A program made the position numbers and the translations under genes. DNA of 13,349 bases, from positions 1 to 13,349 of the forward strand of contig CAZLCL010000022.1 in the NCBI GenBank assembly GCA_964558315.1. Reading direction: 5' to 3'. Below the pieces are notes generated by a model. It saw only the letters and a program-made list of their open reading frames with translations. It ran no database searches and was not told the DNA's origin. This document shows, piece after piece, positions 7,704 through 13,349 of the stretch. Source of the DNA: MWCM01 sp964558315. GTDB taxonomy: Bacteria; Patescibacteriota; UBA1384; XYA2-FULL-43-10. Position 1 is the first letter of the stretch, and each line of letters opens with the position of its first letter.

Positions 7704-7711
7704 TTTTTTTT
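7685..7711. terminator. A8/T8 inverted repeat at the convergent gene ends (possible bidirectional terminator)
   Basis: Eight A residues (7685-7692) and eight T residues (7704-7711) flank 11 nt containing both opposing stop codons. Each strand therefore ends in a U-run preceded by a weak A-U hairpin. There is no GC stem, so efficiency as an intrinsic terminator is doubtful, but it is the only terminator-like structure between the two convergent genes. Confidence 0.3.
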
Positions 7712-8331
7712 GCAAAAATTTCAATATTTGAATACTTGCCACTATTTCGTGGTTTAATTGTTGAGCTTATGATTGAAAAGCCGTTGCTTGTGATAATATT
7801 TTCTAGCTCTTTTAAAGAAAATGAATAGATCTGTCTAGTAATCTTTTCATCGCCGTATTTAAATGGAATTTTTGCGATTTTTTCATTAGTAAATTTTTCA
7901 ACATGCCAAGCTGTAACTATTAATTTTCCATTATTTGGCATAATTTTCGCAAAATTTTTAATCAATTGACTTTGCATAGTATTATTAGGAAGATGGTGTA
8001 TCATGGACAAGCATAAAATATTTTCAAAATTCCATTTATTTCCTACATGACATGGTTTAATAACTGAATAACGATATTGCGGGAATTCAGTTTTAGCAAT
8101 AGATATAAGTGCCTTAGACGGATCAACTCCGAAATATTTCTCCGGTTTAAAAAATACTGCCATTCGTCCATTCCCACATCCATAATCCAAAACGCTTTGA
8201 TTTTTATTTATCATGCTAGCAATTTGAAATAAATCTTTTGATATATATCTTCTGGTACTTGAAAATTTATCAGCGATTAAGTTATAATCACTTATTGTTT
8301 TATTAATCAAATTATTATAAAAATTATCCAT
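7696..8331 (-). CDS. Trm9/ALKBH8-like class I SAM-dependent methyltransferase (putative tRNA wobble-uridine methyltransferase)
   Basis: A 211-residue Rossmann methyltransferase. SAM motif I is VLDYGCGNG (47-55), D70 ends strand beta-2 (FGVD), and IHHL (111-114) is the post-II motif. Beyond the generic fold it carries features of the eukaryotic Trm9/ALKBH8 family. YNLIADKFSSTR at 16-27 matches the family's YxxIAxxFSxTR entry. GKLIVTAWHVEK (135-146) matches the GGxALIYxWAxEQ strand. RQIYSFSLKELENII (166-180) matches the family's RYYHxFxxGELE segment. Trm9 methylates cm5U34 to mcm5U34. Its divergent partner here is Elp3, the enzyme that starts cm5U, which strongly supports a tRNA role. The comparison is from remembered family sequences, so another small-molecule or rRNA substrate is possible. 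The start codon is interlocked with that of elp3 and has no Shine-Dalgarno. Confidence 0.72.
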   Translation of the reverse strand: MDNFYNNLINKTISDYNLIADKFSSTRRYISKDLFQIASMINKNQSVLDYGCGNGRMAVFFKPEKYFGVDPSKALISIAKTEFPQYRYSVIKPCHVGNKWNFENILCLSMIHHLPNNTMQSQLIKNFAKIMPNNGKLIVTAWHVEKFTNEKIAKIPFKYGDEKITRQIYSFSLKELENIITSNGFSIISSTIKPRNSGKYSNIEIFAKKTI

Positions 8332-8345
8332 GCCGAGCGATGTTA
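8316..8345. promoter_or_regulatory. Interlocked divergent start site with mirrored -10 elements (possible leaderless transcription)
   Basis: The two opposite ATG codons share the tetramer CATG at 8329-8332. On the plus strand TATAAA (8316-8321) lies 8 nt before ATG 8330. On the minus strand TAACAT (top 8340-8345) lies 8 nt before ATG 8331. Neither gene has a Shine-Dalgarno. The distance fits transcription beginning at or next to the start codon in both directions. Upstream TTATTG at 8292-8297 could serve as a plus-strand -35 with an 18-bp spacer. Weak AT-rich boxes are easily matched by chance, so function is inferred. Confidence 0.4.
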
Positions 8346-9910
8346 ATCAAAATATTATTATTGATTTAAGTAGAATACAAACACCTAGTGCTAATGATTT
8401 GCTGTCTATTCAAAGAAAGTATGCCAAGCTAAATAAAAGCAAATTTATTGAAAAAGATAAGCTTGTGAAATTGTATCACGAAATGGTAAATAATAATACT
8501 ATTGCTCAAAACGAAGAATTATTGAATGTATTAAGAATGAAGAATACAAGATCGAATTCCGGTATAGCCTCAATTTCAGTTTTAACTAAAGCCAATCCCT
8601 GTTCGGGATCTTGCATATACTGTCCTAATGAAGAAAGTGTGCCTAAAAGTTATCTTTCATCGGAGCCAGCCGTAATGAGAGCAATAGCGTGTGGCTACCA
8701 CCCTTATAAGCAGGTAAAGATGAGAATTGGCGCTTTAAGGGCTACAGGACATGTCACGAATAAAATTTCGATGCGTATAGTTGGCGGAACATGGTCAGAT
8801 TATAACAAACAGTATCAAACATGGTTTGTTAAAGAGCTGTTTCGAGCGTGTAATAGCTATGGGAAAATTACGGATGACAAAAAATTTTCTCTTAGCAAAT
8901 ATCAAAAAATAAACGAAACGGCAGAGAACAGGATTGTTGAGCTGTCTATAGAAACAAGACAGGATAAAATTAATTTTCAAGAACTGATGCGAATGAGAAA
9001 GTTGGGTATCACTAAGGTTGAATTGGGAGTTCAATCAACTGATGAAGAAGTGCTGAGGGATAATAATCGAAATATCTGCAATCAGCAAACAGAGATAGCC
9101 ACAAAACTTTTAAAAGATTTCGGATTTAAAGTATCTTTCCAGATGATGCTTAATCTTTATAAATCATCTCCGCAAAAGGATATTAACTCATTTAATAAAA
9201 TATTTATTGATAACAGATATCGTCCAGATCACTTAAAAATTTATCCGCTAGCTTTAGTCAAAAATTGCGAGCTATATCAAAAATATTTACAAGGGAGTTT
9301 TAAGCCATATAGTGAAATTGATTTGATAAAAATTATTTCTGAAATAAAAAGCACCATACCTTACTATTGCCGGGTGGAACGTGTTATTAGGGATATTCCA
9401 GCAGAAAAGATTGTTTGTGGAGGAGCAAAAATATCAAATTTAAGACAAAAGATTCATTATTATATGGATAACAATAATTTAAAATGTGATTGCATAAGAT
9501 GCCGCGAAATAAAAAATAATAAATTGAGCGTTCACCCAAAAATCCACGTTTTGCACTACGTGGCTTCTGGATGTGATGAATATTTTATCAGCATGGAGTC
9601 TCAAGACAGGAAGTATATTATTGGTTTTTGTCGTCTGAGATTAAATAAAATAATGATACCCTTATCAAATATTAAATACGCTATGATCAGAGAAATTCAT
9701 GTTTATGGCACAACTCTGGATTTTGGGAAAAAATCAAAAAAAGCCTATCAACATATCGGATATGGCAAGAGAATGCTAAATATTGCCGAAAGTATCGCTC
9801 GATGCAAAGGATACCATTTAATTATGGTCATAGCAGGCGTGGGGGTTAGAATGTATTTTAAAAAGTTTGGCTACAGACTAAAAAACAGTTACATGATTAA
9901 GAGTCTTTAG
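8330..9910 (+). CDS. elp3: Elp3: radical SAM / GNAT tRNA uridine(34) acetyltransferase
   Basis: A stand-alone Elp3, which uses acetyl-CoA and SAM radical chemistry to install carboxymethyl on wobble U34 of tRNA. Of 526 residues, the radical-SAM part has C91/C95/C98 (CSGSCIYCPN) followed by the Elp3-specific PKSYLSSEPAVMRA, GGTWSDY, SIETRQD, ELGVQS and RPDHLKIYP. A zinc-site cysteine cluster sits at CDCIRC (386-391). The GNAT domain has REIHVYG, the acetyl-CoA loop QHIGYG (474-479), and ends AGVGVRMYFKKFGYRL. All catalytic parts appear intact. No other Elongator subunit is nearby, as in known bacterial and archaeal Elp3. There is no Shine-Dalgarno before ATG 8330, which overlaps the divergent methyltransferase start. 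Its 3' end overlaps the C39 peptidase gene by 14 bp. Acetyl-CoA is the product expected from the upstream operon, though that link may be coincidental. Confidence 0.96.
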   Translation: MPSDVNQNIIIDLSRIQTPSANDLLSIQRKYAKLNKSKFIEKDKLVKLYHEMVNNNTIAQNEELLNVLRMKNTRSNSGIASISVLTKANPCSGSCIYCPNEESVPKSYLSSEPAVMRAIACGYHPYKQVKMRIGALRATGHVTNKISMRIVGGTWSDYNKQYQTWFVKELFRACNSYGKITDDKKFSLSKYQKINETAENRIVELSIETRQDKINFQELMRMRKLGITKVELGVQSTDEEVLRDNNRNICNQQTEIATKLLKDFGFKVSFQMMLNLYKSSPQKDINSFNKIFIDNRYRPDHLKIYPLALVKNCELYQKYLQGSFKPYSEIDLIKIISEIKSTIPYYCRVERVIRDIPAEKIVCGGAKISNLRQKIHYYMDNNNLKCDCIRCREIKNNKLSVHPKIHVLHYVASGCDEYFISMESQDRKYIIGFCRLRLNKIMIPLSNIKYAMIREIHVYGTTLDFGKKSKKAYQHIGYGKRMLNIAESIARCKGYHLIMVIAGVGVRMYFKKFGYRLKNSYMIKSL

Positions 9911-10688
9911 TCGAAAATAAAATATTTTTTTCACCTAGTAGAATATTTTCTTTATTCCAGTCGTGTATTGCCGAAAATAAAACATCTTTTTTATATCTAT
10001 AACTTTTCCCATTTTTGGTTCCCGGGTCATTGGTAATAAAATCCTCTGTATCCCAACCGATAATTACTAGCATGTGATAATTAGGTCCTCCATTTCGAAA
10101 ATTTGGATTATCTAATAATTTTCCTGCGGCTCCGATAATTATTGGCGAATTAGAGGTTAGCAATGTCTCCATAATTTGTTGAAAATTATCAACCTTTTTG
10201 TGACTTAAATAGTTAATATTATAGAAATTTGTCGCAATTATTGATAAATCATTTAATGAAATACTCGGTTCAATGCCTAAGGAATCTTCGTAATTAATGA
10301 GAAGATTAATATCTTTTTCTGCCTCATTCGGTGTGATATCAAATCTATTATCTTGCCAATACTTATAAATCAACAGAGAAGCCTCCTCGCAGGCAGATTC
10401 ATGTAGTTCATCCCATATTGCCAGAGGGGCTTGAGAAATGAACGGCGCTTCCAAATAAAATTCATCCGGCAAAATGATTTGATCGTTTGGGGCTGAACCC
10501 TGTTTGTCGGATCCAGCATCTTTAATGCCTAATTGATCCGGATCGTTATTATCGAGACGATGGTATTCAAACGACAAGTCCAAATCATTTAAATAATAAA
10601 TTCGAGCCGAAACAATAAAAACGAGCAAAATCAAAATTATTAGGCCTAAAATAATCAGCTTACTCAAAGTTGTTTTTATTCTTTTCAT
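9897..10688 (-). CDS. Membrane-anchored C39-like cysteine peptidase
   Basis: 263 residues. A basic N terminus and one transmembrane segment (about 10-30) anchor it, probably with the catalytic part outside the cytoplasm. After a linker of ~45 acidic/polar residues comes a Peptidase_C39_2-type papain-fold domain: APFISQAPLAIWDE (Q86 as oxyanion residue), ESACEEAS (catalytic C100), NYHMLVIIGWD (H205) and TNDPGTKNG (D221). The triad looks complete. The substrate is unknown. No ABC exporter or bacteriocin gene is adjacent, so the classic C39 role in leader-peptide removal is not supported. It is the last gene of a three-gene operon, its start lying 29 nt inside the preceding small membrane protein gene. 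It runs tail-to-tail into elp3 with a 14-bp overlap. Confidence 0.85.
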   Translation of the reverse strand: MKRIKTTLSKLIILGLIILILLVFIVSARIYYLNDLDLSFEYHRLDNNDPDQLGIKDAGSDKQGSAPNDQIILPDEFYLEAPFISQAPLAIWDELHESACEEASLLIYKYWQDNRFDITPNEAEKDINLLINYEDSLGIEPSISLNDLSIIATNFYNINYLSHKKVDNFQQIMETLLTSNSPIIIGAAGKLLDNPNFRNGGPNYHMLVIIGWDTEDFITNDPGTKNGKSYRYKKDVLFSAIHDWNKENILLGEKNILFSTKDS

Positions 10689-10815
10689 CCCGCTTGTATT
10701 TATTCTTGATCATAACGATTGATAGAATAATGGCCGGAAAGCCGATTATGCCTACGGCTATGGCCACAACTAAAGCGGTAAATAAATCGTTTGTTTGCAA
10801 AAATTCACTTTCCAT
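10660..10815 (-). CDS. Small single-pass membrane protein (51 aa), unrecognised
   Basis: ATG at 10815-10813 to TAA at 10662-10660 encodes 51 residues. It begins MESEFLQTNDLF, followed by a hydrophobic segment (about residues 12-36: TALVVAIAVGIIGFPAII and on) and a basic tail (KNKYKRDEKNKNNFE). The charge pattern suggests the N terminus outside and the tail in the cytoplasm. The start lies 2 nt after the cyclophilin stop. The end overlaps the peptidase start by 29 nt, so it fits the operon exactly and probably relies on translational coupling, since no good Shine-Dalgarno is visible. The reading frame fills the only gap in the operon. Function unknown. Confidence 0.7.
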   Translation of the reverse strand: MESEFLQTNDLFTALVVAIAVGIIGFPAIILSIVMIKNKYKRDEKNKNNFE

Positions 10816-10817
10816 AC

Positions 10818-11426
10818 TTACAAATTGGACTCTATTTTAATAAAATTTATTTTGTCATTTATCTCAATAGATTTTACAACATCCATTCCGCTGGTCACGA
10901 TTCCAAATAGATTATAACTTTTTGGCAAATCGGGCTGATCTTCTAAACAGATAAAAAATTGTGATCCGTTGGTATTTGGCCCGGAGTTAGCCATGGCAAC
11001 ACTACCCTCTACATACTCCCCTTTTACCTCTTCATCGTCAAAACTATATCCCGGGTTACCGCTACCATCGCCCTTAGGGTCACCTCCTTGTATAACAAAG
11101 TTCGGCACAACGCGATGAAAAGTCAAACCATTATAAAAAGAATTGTTAGCCAAATAAACAAAATTACTAACGGTCAATGGGGATTTATCGGCAAATAATT
11201 CGATAACAATATCACCTTTATCGGTATTGATAGTGGCCTTTTTTGACATAATTTCTTCTTCGGGCAATAATCCCGGAGATGATAAACTCTCATTATTCAT
11301 AGTATCCTTTTGATCTTCTACGGAATCAGACTCTCCTACTGGCCCGACTGCTTTATCCGGTTTTAAAAAATAAAACAATGCGATAATAATTATCGTCAAT
11401 AATATGGGAAGTGCGGATTTTTTCAT
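10818..11426 (-). CDS. Membrane-anchored cyclophilin-type peptidyl-prolyl cis-trans isomerase
   Basis: Catalyses proline cis-trans isomerisation, here probably outside the cytoplasm. The first ~21 residues are a basic start plus a transmembrane segment with no lipobox cysteine, so it is an uncleaved anchor rather than a lipoprotein. An acidic/polar linker runs to about residue 60. The cyclophilin core follows: FHRVVPNFVIQGGD (103-116, active-site R105 and Q113), GYSFDDE, VAMANSGPNTNGSQFFI (M146, F158) and YNLFG. The family's usual histidine before xxFG is tyrosine here (Y171). Total length is 202. GGAGGGGAG at 11436-11444 lies 9 nt before ATG 11426, a strong start. First gene of the envelope operon; its stop is 2 nt before the small membrane protein. 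Confidence 0.93.
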   Translation of the reverse strand: MKKSALPILLTIIIIALFYFLKPDKAVGPVGESDSVEDQKDTMNNESLSSPGLLPEEEIMSKKATINTDKGDIVIELFADKSPLTVSNFVYLANNSFYNGLTFHRVVPNFVIQGGDPKGDGSGNPGYSFDDEEVKGEYVEGSVAMANSGPNTNGSQFFICLEDQPDLPKSYNLFGIVTSGMDVVKSIEINDKINFIKIESNL

Positions 11427-11461
11427 ATGCGCTTTCTCCCCTCCAAAAATGTTTTAACAAT

Positions 11462-11470
11462 ATTATAGCA
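11462..11470 (-). promoter_or_regulatory. Extended -10 promoter of the cyclophilin operon
   Basis: The minus strand reads TGC directly followed by TATAAT, a perfect extended -10 (top strand 11462-11470). No good -35 is seen 17 bp upstream, which extended -10 promoters tolerate. The predicted start near 11455 leaves ~29 nt before ATG 11426, including the strong Shine-Dalgarno. Confidence 0.6.
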
Positions 11471-11488
11471 CAATAATGCAACTATATC

Positions 11489-11497
11489 TGATACAAT
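11489..11497 (+). promoter_or_regulatory. Extended -10 promoter of the DUF2207 gene
   Basis: TGATACAAT on the plus strand (TGn followed by TACAAT at 11492-11497). The predicted start near 11504 gives a ~20-nt leader containing GGAGG at 11514-11518. It lies 18 bp from the opposing extended -10, so both cannot easily be occupied by polymerase at once. Confidence 0.5.
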
Positions 11498-11523
11498 ATA
11501 ATAAATTAGTTATGGAGGCAATA

Positions 11524-13242
11524 ATGAAAAGAGTAATATTGTTTTTAGCTGTGTTATTTTTAGTGTTTCCAGCAAAGATTGAAGCAAGAGAAAATAACAT
11601 GATTGACGATTGGTATATCAAGGAATACCAGAGTCGAATTGTGGTTAACAAAGATTCATCGCTTGATATTACAGAGAAAATTATTGCTGATTGTGGAAAT
11701 TTGCCAGATAAGCACGGAATTTATCGGGTAATTCCATATATGACTTATGGAGATAATAATAAAAAATATTTAACGCCGATTAAATTAAGATCAATTACAA
11801 ATAAATCCGGGAAAAGCTTAAATTACTCAGAGCTTAATGATAGGATTAATCACACTGTGACATGGAAAATCGGTGATCCAAATATTTCAGTTAAGGGAGA
11901 AAACGAGTATGTGGTAGATTATCATGTCGAAAATGCCATAAGATTTGAAAATAATGATTTTGATGAATTTTATTGGAATATTCACGGAAATTTTTGGGAA
12001 ATTGAAACAGATAAATACTCCGCAGAAATTGTGTTCCCTAGCGATTTTGATGCCGAAAAAACAGAGATAAATTTGTATAGCGGTGAATTTGCGTCCAAGC
12101 TGAATAATGCACAGTCCATTTGGAGGGAAAAGAATATCTTGGCCGTATCTTATGATGAAACCTTAAAAGCATTTGAAGGGATTACTTTATCAATAACTTA
12201 TCCAAAAAATTATTTTACTCCTTATGTGGCTCCTTGGTATATAAAATATCAGTGGGTATTAATACTAATTATTCCTGCATTTTTCTTGATACTATTTATT
12301 AAGCTTTGGCAAAAATTTGGCAGAGATCCAAGTATATCTCCAACTATTGCGCCCGAATTTGAAATTCCGGAAAATCTTTCACCACTAGATATGGGTTTAG
12401 TATATTCGGACAGCATTATGAAAAATAATTATTTAACAGCCAGCATAGTAAATATGGCGGTTAAAGGCGTAATAAAAATCGAAGAAACTAGTTCGGGCTT
12501 AGTTTTTAAAAGTAAAGATTATATTATAAAAAAGACAGGACAAACCGACTCATTGCTATCGGAGTCTGAGCGGTTTTTGCTAAAAAAATTGGTTCAAGGC
12601 AATGAAACCGTGACGATTAGTGATCTTAAAGATAATTTTTATAAAGAGATCCCATTAATCAGAAAAAAGGCCGAAGAGGAGATGGTAAGGATGGGTTATT
12701 TAATCAAGTCTAGCAGGCTATGGCAATATATTTTTATTGCTATAATAATAATTTTGGTTATTTCTGGGATTTCGGCATTTTCTTTTAGCGCATATCTAGC
12801 ATTTTCTTTATTGATTAGCGCTGTATTTGCAATAATATTCACCCCGCTAATGACACGAAGGAGTGAATTAGGCGCAAAGTTATTTAAACGTATCAAGGGA
12901 TTAAGGCTTTACATGGTCAAAGCAGAGAAATATCGTCAGCAATTTAATGAGAAAGAAAATATATTTGAAAAATATCTTCCTTACGCCATTATGTTTGGTA
13001 TTGTTGGATTGTGGCTGAAAAATATGAAGGCGATCTATGGTCAAGAATATTTTAATTCGCACATTCCTTTGTGGTATATTGCCTCCGGCTCATCATTTGA
13101 CATAGATTCATTTGGAAATGGTATAAAGTCTTTATCAAATAATATTGGGACAACTTTATCATCTTCTCCTTCGTCAAGTGGCTCGGGCGGCGGCGGATTT
13201 TCGGGCGGCGGCGGAGGCGGCGGAGGCGGCGGAGGTTGGTAG
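11524..13242 (+). CDS. DUF2207-family membrane protein with polyglycine tail
   Basis: 572 residues. ATG 11524 is chosen over in-frame ATGs at 11476 and 11512 because GGAGG (11514-11518) sits 5 nt before it and because the protein then starts with a clean signal peptide (MKRVILFLAVLFLVFPAKIEA). A DUF2207-like extracytoplasmic beta-rich domain (about 28-230) follows. Then come one transmembrane segment (243-262), a cytoplasmic part beginning KFGRDPS and including winged-helix-like LLSESERFLLKKL, a hydrophobic pair (400-440), and the family's FEKYLPYAIMFG motif (481-492). The tail (548-572) is Ser/Gly-rich and ends in eleven consecutive glycines and a tryptophan. Such GGxGGGGG tails are typical of this family. 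The function of DUF2207 proteins is not established. Confidence 0.88.
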   Translation: MKRVILFLAVLFLVFPAKIEARENNMIDDWYIKEYQSRIVVNKDSSLDITEKIIADCGNLPDKHGIYRVIPYMTYGDNNKKYLTPIKLRSITNKSGKSLNYSELNDRINHTVTWKIGDPNISVKGENEYVVDYHVENAIRFENNDFDEFYWNIHGNFWEIETDKYSAEIVFPSDFDAEKTEINLYSGEFASKLNNAQSIWREKNILAVSYDETLKAFEGITLSITYPKNYFTPYVAPWYIKYQWVLILIIPAFFLILFIKLWQKFGRDPSISPTIAPEFEIPENLSPLDMGLVYSDSIMKNNYLTASIVNMAVKGVIKIEETSSGLVFKSKDYIIKKTGQTDSLLSESERFLLKKLVQGNETVTISDLKDNFYKEIPLIRKKAEEEMVRMGYLIKSSRLWQYIFIAIIIILVISGISAFSFSAYLAFSLLISAVFAIIFTPLMTRRSELGAKLFKRIKGLRLYMVKAEKYRQQFNEKENIFEKYLPYAIMFGIVGLWLKNMKAIYGQEYFNSHIPLWYIASGSSFDIDSFGNGIKSLSNNIGTTLSSSPSSSGSGGGGFSGGGGGGGGGGGW

Positions 13243-13349
13243 CCCCATCTATACGAATCACCTATCATTAATGCCTCTAATTTTGATAAAAAATCTAATA
13301 GTGAACTTAAGCAGTATATACTGATATTTCTCATCTCGAATATACCGTT
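13243..13349. other. Non-coding tail with a 12-bp palindrome
   Basis: No gene is supported in the last 107 bases. A perfect palindrome CAGTATATACTG lies at 13312-13323 and could be an operator or part of the next gene's promoter region, but in AT-rich DNA one such 12-mer is weak evidence. No terminator hairpin is obvious after the DUF2207 stop. Confidence 0.3.

Noticed and set aside
9897..10688. Bacteriocin export/processing by a C39 peptidase
   Set aside because: No ABC transporter, no double-glycine leader peptide gene nearby, and the domain looks like the stand-alone C39_2 type.
13041..13334. Minus-strand open frame with a long proline run
   Set aside because: It is the antisense of the polyglycine tail of the DUF2207 gene; the proline run is simply the complement of glycine codons, with no Shine-Dalgarno or family similarity.
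1..13349. CRISPR arrays, insertion sequences or long repeats
   Set aside because: No regularly spaced repeats, transposase-like frames or terminal inverted repeats were seen on reading both strands; the only large-scale repetition is the diverged pgm pair.

Overview
This is an AT-rich, gene-dense bacterial window using the standard code (TGA serves as a stop, for example at 5088-5090 and 6124-6126). It holds one complete tRNA gene, twelve protein genes and very little non-coding DNA. AT-rich compact genes, a membrane-anchored C39-like peptidase, a stand-alone bacterial Elp3 and a DUF2207 protein together look like a Patescibacteria/CPR-type or similarly reduced anaerobic bacterium. That placement is an inference from gene content, not from a phylogenetic marker.

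Region 1 (1-195): tRNA-Leu(CAA) on the minus strand, with a good promoter of its own, back to back with the promoter of the large plus-strand operon.

Region 2 (196-7703): a seven-gene plus-strand operon with gaps of 15 nt or less, or overlaps. It encodes two tandem cofactor-independent phosphoglycerate mutases (the second divergent), a PduL-type phosphotransacylase, an acetate-kinase-family protein, and the alpha, beta and fused gamma-delta(ferredoxin) subunits of a 2-oxoacid:ferredoxin oxidoreductase. Read together it is a fermentative energy module. PGM sits in lower glycolysis. The oxidoreductase would make acyl-CoA (most simply acetyl-CoA from pyruvate) plus reduced ferredoxin. PduL converts acetyl-CoA to acetyl phosphate, and the kinase makes acetate and ATP.

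Region 3 (7696-9910): a class I SAM methyltransferase (minus) and Elp3 (plus) are divergent, with interlocked start codons (8329-8332, CATG). The methyltransferase resembles the Trm9/ALKBH8 methyltransferase family. In eukaryotes that family completes the mcm5U34 modification begun by Elp3. The pair therefore looks like a minimal bacterial wobble-uridine modification module, and is the most interesting item in the window.

Region 4 (9897-11426): a minus-strand operon of three cell-envelope proteins: membrane-anchored cyclophilin, a 51-residue single-pass membrane protein, and a membrane-anchored C39-like cysteine peptidase.

Region 5 (11427-13349): divergent extended -10 promoters, then a DUF2207-type membrane protein with a polyglycine tail. 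The last 107 bases contain no recognisable gene. No CRISPR array, IS element, phage gene or integrase was seen.
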